The translations under genes and the position numbers were made by a program. Below the pieces are notes generated by a model. It searched no databases, was not told where the DNA came from, and was given only the letters and a program-made list of their open reading frames with translations. A DNA stretch of 64,000 bases from Azadirachta indica (Eukaryota; Streptophyta; Magnoliopsida; Sapindales; Meliaceae). This document shows positions 44,262-57,266 of the stretch, one piece after another. How positions within the stretch are numbered: position 1 is the first letter of the stretch; each line of letters starts with the position of its first letter. The stretch lies in assembly GCA_022749755.1 (NCBI GenBank), contig CM040442.1, forward strand, positions 18,326,457 through 18,390,456. Reading direction: 5' to 3'.

Positions 44262-45858
44262 TTAAGGTTGGTATAGCGGAGCTATAATATTTGGCCCTTG
44301 TTGATATTGTAGTTGGTACCACAAAGATACCTTATTAGATCTATGGACATTGAAGTTGATACTGTAGAGGTGTTAGCCCCTTCTTGGCATTGAAATTAGT
44401 ACCGTAAAGGTATAATATTTGGCCCTTATAGAGATTAAAGTTAGTGCCACGGTGGTATAATATTTGGCTCTTTTGAGCGTTGATGTCAGTATCATGGAGG
44501 TATATTATGTCTATCTTTCTAGACTTTGTATTTTGACACTACAGAGGTGGATAATTTTTTGCTCTTATAAACATGAGAGAATTCGGTACTACAAAAGCTA
44601 CATATATTGTTTTACCATATGGACTTGTATTTTGGCATGCGAATAGGCATGATTTGGGCTTATCTAAGCATGTGAAGTCTATGCCTGAAGGCACAAATCT
44701 TTATTCTTATAAACTTTATAGTTTTGAAAGCACGGAGCTATAATATTTGGTCTTTCTGGGCAAGATGTTGATATTGCAAGAGTATAACCTCGGGAATTTA
44801 TAGTTTTGGCAGCTTGGTTTAGCCCTCTTTTGCGCAAGATGTCAATATCACAGAGGTATAATGTTTTGGCCCTCGCGGGGCATTGAAGCTAGCACCACAG
44901 AGATGTATTGTTTAGAGCTCGTGAGGCATTGAAGTTGGCAACATGGAGATACATTATTTTAGCTCTTGTGGAGTGTTGAAGCTAGCATTGTACAAGTTAT
45001 TACTTTGGCCTTCATGAGGCATTAAAGCATTGCCCTTGTAAGGCATTGAAATTGGCATAGCCAAGGTGCATTATTTTGGCCATTGTGAGGCATTGAAACT
45101 AGTACTATAGAGAGGCATTTTTTTGGTCCTCATGAGACATTGATGCTGCTAATGTGAAGGTAAATTGTTTTATCTCTTGTGAGGCATCGAAGTTGGTACC
45201 ATAGAGGTGCATTGTTTTGGCCCTCGTGAGGTATTAAAGCTTCGCCCTAGTGAGGCATTAAAAATGGCACTATGAAGGTGAATTGTTTTAGTCCTCGTGA
45301 GGCATTAAAGTTGGCACCACAGAAGTACATTATTTTGGCCCTTATAGGGCATGGAATCTTACACCATAGAGGTACATTGTTTTAATGCTCACAAGTCATT
45401 AAAGTTGACATAGCACAGGTGCATTTTTTTAGCCTTTGAGAGGCAATGAAGCTTGGCCCTTATTAGGCATTAAAGCTAGCAAGGCGAAGGTCCATTATTT
45501 TGACCTTTGTGGGCTATTGAAGCTAGCACTACATAGGTACATTGTTTTATCCCTCATGAGGCATTGAAGCTTGGCTCTCATAAGTCATTGAAGCTACCAT
45601 TATGAAGGTGGATTATATTCGCCTCGTGGGGCATTGAAACTAGCACGAGAGAGATATATTGTTTTGGCCATCGTGAGGCATTGAAACTGGCACTGTGGAG
45701 GTGCATTGTTTTAACGCTCATAAGGCATTGAAGCTGGTACTATAAAGGTGCATTGTTTTGGCCATTGTGGGGCATTGAAGTTGGCACTGCGGAGGATGGC
45801 ACCACAAAAGTGTATTGTTTTTGCCCTTCTAGGACATTTCAGCTAGCATTGTATAGCG
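44262..45858 (+). repeat. 47-base minisatellite array, left part
   Basis: Tandem units of about 47 bases. Key words in order are GGCATTGAAGCTGGCACCAC, then AGAGGTGCATTGTTTTGGCC, then CTCGTGA. About 34 units; the leftmost (44262-44800) are more diverged, with GGTATAATATTTGGCCCTT forms. A short unit of about 24 bases recurs (for example near 45024, 45231, 45443 and 45560) in which the middle of the unit is missing. Reading frames inside the array come from the repeat. Confidence 0.95.
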
Positions 45859-47312
45859 TGATATTTTCATCTAGTATGTACACGATACCTGCAAGTGCAC
45901 AAGATCGTAACAAGTAATACAATAATAGGAGGATGTCAATCTCACAAGAATATTAATTTATTAAGTATCGAAGGTAATTAATTTCTTACTAATCTGAAGA
46001 GAATGTTTGTCAAATTAAGTGAAAACTTAAAACAATTAAAATAACTACCTTACAACTAAAATGATTTTATCTAATTAGTCACCTCCATTTCTTCGACTTA
46101 TATTACTATGATTTAATACCTTGTTGTCAGTTAATTATCCTATCCTATTTAATAATCTTTCTTGAGATCAATCGAGACTACTTTGCACCTAAAAATTTAC
46201 TATATCTCTATGTGAATTTAATTAAATGGAAGTACAATACGATTAGTGATAATTTTAAATAAAACTGCATAAATCATAATAGTACATCTTTGTCTAATAT
46301 GCAATTTACATCATTTATCACACGGTCTAGATATGATATTCACTTATCAATTTATATCAGTTCACAGTTATTTAAATATTGGCTAAATATTTAAAAGCGT
46401 TAAACATTATGATAAATACTCAACACTATATATTAAATAAAAAAGCATAATATCAGAAAATAAATAATGTTTTTGATAGATTAAATCATTATCCTAAAAA
46501 ATAAGTTTAAGGAACATGAAATAGAGTTTAAGTTTAATTATCAAAAATTTAATAATCCAACAAATAGTTCTAATTAAAACTATATTGTCAAATTCAAGAC
46601 GAAAATAAATAGAAAAGGAAAAGAATTAAAACTAGATAAGGAAAGCTTGAATCTACAAGGCTTGATGAGAATCTTTTAATCTCTTGATGAGATTTCATTT
46701 TTCACTTCTCTTTTTAGCCAAATTCTTCTCTTTTACTTGTTTCTTTGTCTAAACTCTCTTTTCCACATTGGCTAAGGTGGCTAATCATTGGAAAAACATT
46801 AAAACTTAAGACCTTACTAAATCTGACCATTCATGAGAGATTTAAGGATAAAAGTTGGGATAAAATCAAATAATATTAGTACTTGGGATTCGCGTGATGC
46901 TTGTTTACAAGGGCATGGCACACATGCGCCATGCTCTTGGCCAAAATGGCATGGTGCCACTTTGTATGTTGCAATTACATTTAGGTCCTCTCTACTTTAA
47001 TTCTTTTGAATTTTGGTCCCTATTTTGATGCTCTTGCTTTTTAGTCCCCATTTTCATGCATTTTGGTCCCCCAAAAAAGAAAAGCTTTGTGGTTTTCCTT
47101 TAATGCTTGCGTTTGATATCCACGAGGGCTAGTGGACACAGGTTTATGCTTCATTTTCATGTCTTTGTGTTTAAAATAATTCAACACCTCCAAAATAAAA
47201 ATAAAATACTTAAAAAGAAAAATAAATACTCAGAATGGACTACATAATGCAAAGTATATTACTTCATGATAGATAAACTAAGTATAATCATATGGCAAAA
47301 ATGAAGACATCA
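45859..47312 (-). mobile_element. LTR-like insertion inside the minisatellite
   Basis: 1454 bases of unrelated AT-rich sequence between array units. Ends are TGATATTTTCAT (left) and ATGAAGACATCA (right), which give matching TG...CA termini with short inverted repeats. Read on the minus strand, its last 100 bases (GAGATTGACATCCTCC ... CTTGCAGGTATCGTGTAC) look like the R/U5 end of a plant LTR. No gene is present, so a solo LTR is likely. A clear target duplication is not visible, as array units differ. Confidence 0.6.
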
Positions 47313-50068
47313 ACGTAGAGGTGCATTGCTTTGGCTAATGTGAGATATTAAAGCTCCACCCTTTTGAGGCATTAAAACTGGCACTGCCGAGGTTCATCGT
47401 TTTAGTCCCCATGATGCATTGAAACTGCCACCATAAAGGTACATTATTTTGGTCCTTGTGAGGCATGGAAGTTGGCACCACAAAGGTGCATTATTTTGAT
47501 GCTCGTAAGGCATGAAAGCCGACATCGTGGAGGTCGCTGATAGCTAAGAAGTGCATTGTTTGGCCATCATGGGACATTGAAGCTAGCATTACAGAGGTAC
47601 ATTTTTTTTGCCCTTGTAAGGCATTAAAGATTCGCCGTAGTGGTGTATTGAAGCTTGCACTGCAAAGGTGCATTATTTTAAAACTCAGAAGGCATTAAAG
47701 CTAGCATCGTATAGGCAAATTATTTTCGCCCTCATGTGGCATAGAAGTAGGCACTACAAAGCTGTATTATTTTGGCTATCATGGGGTATTGAAGTAGATC
47801 CGTGGAGCTGTGTTGTTTTGCAACTCTTAAGGCATTGAAGCTGACGTCGTAAAGGTGTTATGTTTTGGCCTTCATAAGGCATTAAAGCTAGCACCAAAAA
47901 GGCATATTGTTTGGCTCCTTATGAGGCATTGAAGTTTCGCTAGGGGCATTGTTTTGGTCTTCATGAGGCATTGTAGCTGGCATCATAGAGGTGTATTATT
48001 TTGGCCCTTGTGAGACATTGAAGCTGGCACAGTTGAGGTGCATTTTTTAGCCTTCATGGGGCATTGAAGCTGGCACAACAAAGGTGCATTATTTTTACCC
48101 TTATAGGGCATTTAAGTTGGCAATGCGGAGGTGCAATATTTTGGCTCTAGTCGAGCATTTAAGCTGGCACTGTAGAAGTGAATTTTTTTGGCACTCCCAG
48201 GGCATTGAAGCTGATGCCGCAAAGGTGCATTATTTTAGCCCTTGTAAAGCGTTGAAGCTTTTCCCTTGTAAGGTATTAAAACTAGCATCGCAAAGGTATA
48301 TTGTTTTGGCTTTTGTGAGGCATTCAAACTAGCACCGTGAAGGTGTATTATTTTGGCCCTCATGAGGCATTGAAGCTAGCACTACAGAGGTGCAATGTTT
48401 TACCCTTGTGGGGCATTGAAGGCTACACTGCAGTGTTGCATTTTTTAGCTCTTATGAGGCATCAAAGCTTGCATTACGAAGGCATATTGATTTAGCCTTC
48501 ATTAGGCATTAAAGTTGACGCGCAGAGGTGCATTGTTTTGGCCCTCGTGGGACATTAAAGTTAGTACAGTTGAAGTGTATAAGGCATTTGTAAAGTGATG
48601 AAGCTGGCACTATAAAGGTGCATTGTTTTCGCCCTTATGCAGTATTAAAGCTGGTACAAGTGTAATGTTTTGGCCTTGGCATTAAAGTTGACATAGTAGA
48701 GGTGCATTGTTTTGTAATTCGTGAGGTATTAAAGCTAGCACTGCTAAGATGCATTATCTTGACCCTCATGGGGCGTTAAAGCTATCATTGCAGAGGTGCA
48801 TTATTTTGACCTCTGTGAGGCATTGAAGCTTTACCTTCGTGACATATTAAAACTGGTAGTGCAGAGTTGTATTGTTTTGATCATTATGAGGCATTGAAGT
48901 TGGCACCCCAGAGGTCTATTGTTTTGGCCCTCATGGGGCATTGAAGTTGGCGTTCCAGAAGTACATTCTTTTGGCCGTCGCAAGGCATTGAAGCTTTGCC
49001 CATATGAGGCATTAAAACTAGCATCACAAAGGTGCATTATTTTGGCCTTCGTGGCACACGGATGTTGGTACTACAAAGGTTTATTGTTTTAGTCCTCATG
49101 AGCCATTGAAGCTTGCACCATAGAGGTGCATTGGTGTTGCCCTCGAGGGGCATTAAAGTAGACATTGCAAATGTGTGTTGTTTTGCAACTCATGCGGTAT
49201 TCAAGTAGGCACCACGAAGGTGCACTATTTTAGCCCTCATGAGGCATTAAAGCTAACCCTACAAAGGTGCATTAATTTGGCCTTGTGAGGCATTGAAACT
49301 TTGCCTTGAAACTAGCACTGCAGAGGCGCTTTGTTTTAGTCCTTGTGAGGCATTGAAGCTAGCACCACAGCGAGGTACTGAAGCATGGAAGTTGGCACCA
49401 CAGAGAGGCATTATTTTGGTCCTTGCTAGGCATAAAAGCTGGCATAATAGAGGTGCATTGGCTTAACCCTCATAAGGCATTGAATCTATCAATGTGAAGG
49501 TCCATTTTTTTGGCACTCATGAGGAATTGATGCTGGTACTACAAAGGTTTATTGTTTTAGCCCTCATGGGGCATTAAAGCTCGTGCTTTAAAGGTGCATT
49601 ATTTTGACCCCTATAAGGATTGACACTTCTCCTCGTGAGGTACTGAAACTGGCACTGAAAAGGTGCATTATTTTGGCTCTTGTGAGGCATTAAAGCTATC
49701 TCCGCAGAGGTAATTTGTTTTGGCCTTCGTGGGGCATTGAAGGCTACACTACGGAGGTGCATTATTTTGGCCTTTGTAGGACATTGAAGCTAGCCCTACA
49801 AAGGTATATTATTTTTATTATTGTAGGGGCATTACAGGTGGCAAGGCAGAGGAAGTTGGCATTATTGAGGTGCATTGTTTTTTACCCTTGTAAGGCACTA
49901 AACAAGCACACCAAAGATGTATTGTTTTGACCCTCGAGGGGCACTAAAGTTGGCACCATTGAGGTGTATTGTGTTAGCCTTCCTAAGACATTAATGCTGG
50001 CATCACGAACATGCATTCTTTTTTACCCTCGTGAGCTTTGAAGCTGACACCACGAAGGTTCATTGTTC
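47313..50068 (+). repeat. 47-base minisatellite array, right part
   Basis: Same unit as 44262-45858, about 58 further units, with more 24-base short units (near 47346, 47621, 47925, 48249, 48820, 48985, 49290 and 49617). The array ends at TTCATTGTTCGC. Several open frames on both strands are generated by the repeat; none is a gene. Confidence 0.95.
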
Positions 50069-50214
50069 GCTTTTTTAGTCTTTTTCTCTTGGAAATGGTG
50101 AACAGATAAAAGTTTATACGGTAACACTATAATTTAATTAAACATAAACAAATAGATAATGTCATATATAGTCAAAACATTTATGTTTTATACATTAACT
50201 AAACATGTTACCTA
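50069..50214. other. Spacer between array and MITE
   Basis: Short AT-rich non-coding sequence. Confidence 0.4.
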
Positions 50215-50694
50215 TTCACGACTAGGGGTAGCAAATTCGGGTTTGATTCGGTTTTTAACAAATCGAACCGAACCTAAAATATATATTGTGAAACCAAATC
50301 GAACAAATCAACTCAGTTTGGTTTAGTTTTGATTCAGTTCTATAGTTTGATTTCAAGTTCTGTTTCAAGCTCGTTTTCAAGAATTATGAGATATTTTTAC
50401 ACAAGTCCCTAATTTATACATAAATTACATAAAAAAATTTTAATATTTATAATAATTAACTTTTACTCTTATGTAAATTTGTATAAATAATTATAAATAT
50501 TTTATTTTATTTATAATTATAATAAAATTAAGGGCTTAAATAAAATTTTACAATTAATTTCGGTTCGAATTCGATTTCAACCAAATTTGAACCAAACCGA
50601 TTAGCTCATAACTGAAGTTAAACCGAACTCATTTGCAACGAAATCAAATTTGGTTCAGTTTGATTTGGCATTTTTGCCAATTACTATTCACAAC
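50215..50694. mobile_element. hAT-type MITE with 8-base target duplication
   Basis: Element 50223-50686. Left end TAGGGGTAGCAAA; inverse of right end TAGTAATTGGCAAA. Flanks TTCACGAC (50215-50222) and TTCACAAC (50687-50694) are an 8-base duplication with one change, as for hAT elements. The interior has GAACCGAAC and GGTTCAGTTTGATTTGG words in inverse arrangement and an AT-rich centre, and no gene. Confidence 0.75.
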
Positions 50695-51659
50695 ATACAA
50701 AGAAAATGTCAGAGGAGAGTATACATCAAACATGATTGAAATTTTTTTTTTGTTAATATAAAATTATATTTTATTAATTTTATTCAAAATATAAAAGGAG
50801 ATCAATTTCAATTTAACATACACAATTCTTTTAAATAATACTTATTTAATCACAGTTTAATTAGAAATAATTAACTATAATCTCTTTTTTTTTAAATTAT
50901 GAGGAAAATTACACAATTATCAGCAAAGAAGAAAAACTATGAAAGTAATTTAAAATCATTTACAATGAATTAAAAATTGTTGTACCTTTAATTCAATACA
51001 TAAGTATACTATGCTTAAAGTAAATATATAAAGAAATTATAAATTTTTTGGGCTATATTGTAGATAATTAGAATTATTGAATATATTTTAATAAGTCATT
51101 AGGGTCAAATACTAATATTTCAGACAAGTTTGCCATAAAACATAAATACTTAAAACTGAAAAGCATAAATAAATGAATAGATAAAGATATTTAGTTATGG
51201 ACTCAAATGATATTTAAATATGAATCCAAATAATATTTGGCTATGAATCCGAATGATATTTAATTATTGGGATATTTATACTGGACTTAAATGATATTTA
51301 TCTATAAAATTTATCTATTATTCAACTTAGAACAATTTTTTTTATTGTAAACCTATATGATAATTATATTGATATTATTATTATTATTATTATTATTATT
51401 TGAAAATATTACTTTTTTTAAGTTTAACGATTTTTTTAATATTGCATTAAAATTCATATATATATAACATATTTATTAGAAGTTTGAATATGACAACAAT
51501 ACTACGCTTCAGATTTCTACGAACACCTTAAACATTTGGGCACAATTTTTCTACACATTAGAGGGAATCTGGCCACACTTTAATATAGTGAAAAACTCTA
51601 CTTTATTATTTACGCTACTTTATTGTTTAGATGTGAGAAAAGACCCCTTGTTCCCCATA
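50695..51659. other. AT-rich spacer with (TTA)n
   Basis: No gene seen. (ATT)n microsatellite at about 51372-51400. Repeated ATGATATTTAN words at 51208-51300 (AATGATATTTAATTA, AATGATATTTATCTA) suggest an old short tandem repeat. Confidence 0.5.
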
Positions 51660-51794
51660 AACGACGCTAACTATTACACCATATTTCTTAATTTGATATC
51701 AACTACTTAATATATTTGTATGTAGGAAAAAAATCGTCTTTTTTCTCCTTTCTTTTCCTTAAAGACTTCTTGATTCCTTAGGTTATTTAAAAAA
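51660..51794 (+). repeat. Repeat R, copy 2, left half, with MULE target duplication
   Basis: Homologous to 43762-43900. Its last nine bases TTTAAAAAA (51786-51794) pair with TTTGAAAAA at 57267-57275, fitting the 9-base duplication of Mutator-like elements. Confidence 0.65.
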
Positions 51795-51890
51795 GAAAAA
51801 ATGTCATCATCCCCCTAATAAACTCTAACTTTACTCAATATCCCCTATTGGATCAAAATACCCCAGAATCCCCCCTGCCATTAATAATAT
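51795..51890 (+). repeat. MULE left TIR
   Basis: Pairs with 57173-57265. Best match is the segment GGATCAAAATACCCCA. Confidence 0.75.
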
Positions 51891-53933
51891 TTTGTTAACA
51901 GAAAAATGTTGTTTTATTATCTTGTGCTCACATATATATAGCAACCGTGAGAATAGGGGAATGAGACAAAAAGCTTATGTTAGCATATATAATATTATAT
52001 TATTATGTAACATTATATAATTATTCTGTTATTATATTATACTATTATTTTGTTATTAATATATTTAATGCATAAATAAACATGAATGAGGCAAAAAAAA
52101 GGTGATGTCAACTACGGAAGATATTAGAGCTGTTAAAGGGAATAACGGGTGGAAAAAGGGGTAAAAAATATGTTCAATTCAAATGCTTCTGTCTTGCCTT
52201 TTAACTGTTACATATTCACCCGAAATTGCATAACTTGAATGTTTTTGTCTTGCCATTTACCTACCTGCTGTTCACCCAAAATATTACATCAAGCATTTAC
52301 CTCAGTCACATACAAGGTAAACACCCAGTTGAGGAATTAAACATTTTGTAGAAGATGGCTTCATCCACTAGAAGAGCAACATTAGAATATAACATGATCA
52401 ATGGCAAGGTAATAAAGTTCAACAATAAGGTATGTAATTTAGTGAAAGAGCAGGTTTGAGGATATTAGAATCATCAAAAAATCCTAACTAGCTCTAATTT
52501 TACTGCATTCAAAAACCATTTTATGGCTATTTCAGTTTTTGGAAACCTACAGAAGGAGAATACGCCTTCCAAGGAATAAGTGGCAAAAATGGTAGCACAT
52601 TAAGCTTTCCAAATTATGTAGACCAAAATGTAAAATCCCTACAATATGATAATATGGGAAAACAGAATGAAGATAGTATAGGGAAAATAGAATAAATGTT
52701 AGGAGCAATGCGGAAGACGTTGGTGGCATGCATAATTTTAATGTTGCATTTGTATACTAATGCAATTGAAAAATTGGAAGGGAAAAAAAGCAACAACAAA
52801 TATGTACAATTGTGCTATATATGTTTACCATTAACAGACGACAAATGGCATGATTATTTGAATATAAGGAGAAGGCATTTTAATTTGTCAAATGTCAAAT
52901 ACATACAACAAAAAGATTTAAAATATCATGGTGTATATATACTGGCACTTCTTGTATATACATGTATTGTGTTTATTGATTTGGCATACAAACAGAAGTT
53001 CCATGCATATACTAAAATTGTAAATCATATTTAGCCAGCCACAAAATAAATAGCAAAAATGACTAAAACACAGTATGTAATTGTGTGGGTCATCTCTACA
53101 CAAAGTCATCTTCAATTATATACAGCTATCACATGCCTTGCATCCTCTGGCCGTTACTGAAATAATGGGAAAAACATACAAAAGTGATCATTTATGCTCA
53201 CCTACAAAACGCATAAGAAGCAAAGGAAATAATATTCAAGAATAAATTATAATGGTACCTTGCTTAACACTTAAAATCAACAAAAAGTAATCATTGTTGA
53301 TTACCCTCAGCAGAAGGCTTTGATGGTTGGTTTAGCTGAAGGTTGTAAATGTATGCCTCCTCGTTCTTTCCACCACAAGTTGATTTTGGTCATTGGCTTC
53401 ATTATTAGGTGCAAAAGAACCTAGAGAATTGGTTAAGGGGCTTAGATTTGAAGAAAATTAGCAGCATGCAATCAAATGGACCAAAAAAAAAGGTAAATAG
53501 TTGGACAAAATAACATATGTAAACTAATCTAACTCTACATAACCTAGTGAAGCAGGTGCCTTGCCCTTAGACTTTTCCTTGCTATTGTTGTTGCTTGTAG
53601 GTGTTCCCTACATCTAAAAGCATTAGTTTTCAACCGAATAAAAGAAAAACACATTTAAAAAACGGCAGCATACCTGATTGTGGAACATGTTTTTCTATTA
53701 TGGCTTAGTACATTGTATATTCCATATTTGGAGGTAAATTTTCTTTTGCCCTTTGGAACTTCATTCACCTCTTTCTTTCTATATTTCTTTGGCCTCTCAA
53801 GTTGGGCACGCATCACTAAGGCCAACATCTCAAGCATATTAGTAGTAGGCCGTCTCGCTTCATTGAGGATGGGTGAATAATTTTTTAATATGTTCGCGAG
53901 TAAGCTTTAGTTGTAAGGGTCAAGTCTACAAAG
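51891..53933. other. MULE non-coding 3' region
   Basis: AT-rich sequence downstream of the transposase relic. The 112-codon plus-strand frame at 52696-53034 has no domain and an erratic composition; I do not call it a gene. Confidence 0.5.
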
Positions 53934-55900
53934 TCATAAAGGGTCACCACTAGTATGCAAAATACATGCCACCAAATGTTTACATGGCATCCCACTGATT
54001 GATATGCATTTGCAATCACATGTTTGATTGTTAAGGTTAACCACATAGCATGTTTCCTTGTCAAAACAAGTCTCCACCACTTCAAATGGTACATGGTTAG
54101 CTCTTATATCAAGCAATTTCCTATAAACCTTAACAAGTGTGTTGAGCTTTTTTAATCTAGGAGGCACTTTCATAGCCCACTTCTCTGCCTTCTCCCTTCT
54201 CCTCGACATCCACTAAATTATCTTAATTCAAATGAAGTCCAACAATTCTAGCATTGGCTTAGTCATGAATTCATTCAATGTCTCATTCTAACTTTATGTC
54301 ATGTTGTTGGTAATATGGTCCACTTTGAATAATAGGCTGAATTTGTGGCAAGCCCATGTATTGGGCTTACTATCAACCAACCACTTATAATCAACCCCAT
54401 CTAATCCATGTATTGCATCCATTGCAAGCTTAAAAGTCTCCCTTGTTTGTTGCCTTCCCACACTTCCAAAATTGCTGTCTAAGGGCTTTATATAAATGTT
54501 GCTTTCTAATGTTGCCATACACATGCCTGCACAGTATCTTATATTTACGCTTGGAAACATAGAATCAATAACTACTACCAAACCATTTTGCCTATTTGAC
54601 ACGATGGCCAAAGCCATACCTTTTGGAATATCCATATGTTCTCTAAATAGCTTTAGAAAACATGTCCCACTATCCTTGTTCTCACCCTCGAAAATGCACA
54701 CGGCCAACAGAAGTATGCCATTACTAACATCTAATGTTACTTCTAATAGTAACAATCCATTGAAATAGGACTTTAAGTATGCCCTATTAAGCCTTACAAA
54801 CCTCTTACAACCTTTTATGACACCATGTTCTTGTGCCTTGAAGCTTACCTTTTGAATCTTGAATTCAAACCCTTTTAACTATGGCTCTATTGCTCATAAG
54901 AAGCATGTTTGCATAGCTTTTTAACTTTGCATATGACTTACCGAAATCAATTTTCAAGGCCCTTCATTTCCCGTTATATAGTCTTTTCCTTGTTATTGTA
55001 GTGCCAAATCTTGTTCTCAACTCAGCAGCCATCGCATGAGATCCAATGCGAAGATTGTTTTCCATAGTAAAGTACAACTTCTCTGCAATCTAAGAATCTG
55101 TTAGTTCTAAATTCCTGATCACCCTTTAACATGTGTGCTTAGGCTTACTCATGGTTTTTATCATGAATATAACCTTATTCACAATCACTAATGCGTGTAT
55201 CCTCTATTGGCATCTGGGTAAGGCACAAGCTGTAGTTCCCCTGTTCTTTTATTCTTGAATCTATTTAATACAACACCTTTCTTGATAGCATATTCTCTTA
55301 AATAAGCCCTCTATGTATGCATTGTGTTAAAGGTCTGACCAACTTGAAGTTCGATGTCTTCACTTTCCCTTCGCCCTCTATGCATTCTACGCCTTATTTC
55401 TTTGGTCGTGTTCTTAAGTACATCACTCCTTTCACCCTCTGTAGCAGCTGTTTCTTCACCTACACTCTCATATTCTGACATATCATTATCTGCAAAATCA
55501 AATTCATAATCATCAAGGCTCATTGATACCTTACTGTCTAAGTCTAATAGATCTCCATCTTCATCAATCCAACAATACTGTCATCATTATTCACCTCACC
55601 ATGTTGATCATCTTCATCATCTTCAGATACCCTATCAGTAAGTGTATCAACACCATCATCAACTTCTTACGCATAAGCTTGTTCCCTACTACTTTGACGA
55701 GCCTCAAATAATTTGCCTATTGTTAGGAACAGATCATCATCTACATCAACAGGCAAATCCCATGATGTGGCTAGTGGTGGTGTTGCATTTGAGGAATCAG
55801 GAATATTATTTGCTGCATTATGGTCTACGGGGTGAACTTGTTTCAAAGTCTAAATATTGTGTTGGTTGTGTTTTGTCAGCTTGTGTTACTTAGGAAACAA
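53934..55900 (-). pseudogene. MULE transposase relic (MuDR family)
   Basis: Transposase of a plant Mutator-like element, read right to left. Acidic N-terminal region (55830-55600) with DLPVDVDDDLFLTIGK and VSEDDEDDQHGEVNNDDS. Then FDFADNDMSEYESVGEETAA and ELQVGQTFNTMHT, plus AYLREYAIKKGV (55490-55270), the MuDR N-terminal zinc-binding type domain start. GCKRFVRLNRAYLKSYFNGL and LLEVTLDVSNGILLLAVCIF, EGENKDSGTCFLKLF (54815-54640) are the MULE DDE domain, with the first Asp kept. ALAIVSNRQNG shows the second Asp as Asn. CDCKCISISGMPCKHLVACI (54020-53960) is the SWIM zinc finger, C-x-C...C-x-H. Several stops and frameshifts, so no active enzyme. Confidence 0.85.
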
Positions 55901-57172
55901 ACTGATCACATAGCTCTTTGGGTTAGTTAGATTTAAATGCATGGCTGGGACTTCTTGGGAATTTAAGGCCTCAAGGCGAGTAATTCATGTTGATTATTTG
56001 GTGAAAAGCCATCCAGTGGTCGAGAAAGAGGCATGGGAAGTAAACTAATCTCCAACTTGACATTTTACGTGCCCTTGGCTAAATGCATCTCCAAGAAGTC
56101 TATAAATTGCCTTTTTGTTTCCAGCATGATCTTGTTTTTTATATTCTTGCACAGGAAATTCTTATCATTGAATTTTGGCCTTTTGACCGTATCCTTCATC
56201 ATATCATTGATTGTTGCCACCAAACTCCATATAATTCATGTCATACCCTCCTAACTCATGATCTACCCCACAAAGATTAACGAACAATCTAACTACATGA
56301 ATCTACCAAAAAGCTAGATACTTACTTTACATATATGCATAAATGGACAAAATATAAGCTATTACTCTGTTTCTTCAGTAACACCAAATCAAAGTAAATG
56401 TACATTAACAACAAGGCAATAAAGCAGCACAATACCACAATGGAGTACAAAACAAACAAACAATAATGTCAGTGTTTGAAGTCGTACCCACAGTGGAGAA
56501 TATATATGCATGTAACACAAACACAAAGCCAGATATGCAAAAGACAGACCAAAACACAAACCCAAACCCAAACCTATATGGACCACAAATTAAAAGACAC
56601 TCAGACTCTAAATTCACTTCACTACAAACCAAAAAAACATAACTTCAAATCCATGCATCCACATACTTTGTTTTCAAATACGTACCCATAAATTTTGCAA
56701 ACATAAATAGCAACCAAACATCACATTCAATCTTTACCAATTCATGAGTAATCACATTTACCTTCATTGTACACCTGGATATCAAAGCTTTTACGTCCTC
56801 TAAAATCGCACTTCTGGGTTGGCAGAGCATTAACCAAATGAAATAAATGAGTCCTTCTCTTCACTGGTAAAAAAAAAATTTACAAATATTCTTTCTAACC
56901 AAATGAAACAAAGATGATTATGAGATTTAGGGTTTATGTTATGGTGGACTGGCACCGGATTATCGCGCCAAAATTGTCCGCTTCTAGTTTAGAGTAAGGC
57001 AAAGCTACAGGAAAATGAACATACACCATATAAGAAGAAAGAACGAGTGTTTCTTTGTTTTTAAATTTCCTGAAACACGTCACATCCATGTTAAACAACT
57101 CCTACCATGTCACCTCCGCTTTTTCACTTGGCTAAAATATCATTTTGCTGTTAAAGTCAATTTTCACTGACA
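55901..57172. other. MULE 5' region
   Basis: Sequence between the transposase start and the right TIR, likely promoter and leader. Short frames at 56033-56830 on both strands show no domain. A repetitive ACACAAACACAAAG / CCCAAACCCAAAC purine-pyrimidine stretch lies at 56514-56575. Confidence 0.45.
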
Positions 57173-57265
57173 CTGTCTTAATGGCAGATGGTTTTGGGGT
57201 ATTTTGATCCAACATAGGGGTATTAGGTCAAGTCAAATTCTACTGGGGAGCAATGGTGCTTTTTC
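57173..57265 (-). repeat. MULE right TIR
   Basis: Inverse of the left TIR; includes GGGGTATTTTGATCCAACAT. Confidence 0.75.
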
Positions 57266-57266
57266 T

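Larger units (their letters stand above)
51795..57265 (-). mobile_element. Mutator-like element (MULE) with TIRs, 5.47 kb
   Basis: Bounded by diverged terminal inverted repeats of about 95 bases: GAAAAAATG...CCCCTATTGGATCAAAATAC...CTGCCATTAA on the left, and on the right the inverse of GAAAAAGCACC...CCCCTATGTTGGATCAAAAT...CTGCCATTAA. Nine-base target duplications flank it. It carries a minus-strand transposase relic (53934-55900). The paralogous empty site is at 43.9 kb. Confidence 0.8.

Noticed and set aside
47491..49930. Several open frames with similar peptides (for example at 47491, 48084, 48831, 49574 and 49715)
   Set aside because: All are read out of the 47-base minisatellite. Their likeness reflects the repeat, not a gene family.
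44262..50068. CRISPR-like appearance of regular repeats
   Set aside because: Units are contiguous and diverge along their full length with no unique spacers, and the DNA is clearly eukaryotic.
52696..53034. 112-codon plus-strand frame inside the MULE
   Set aside because: No domain, opposite to the transposase, in AT-rich non-coding sequence.
54496..54768. 90-codon plus-strand frame
   Set aside because: Shadow of the MULE DDE domain on the minus strand.
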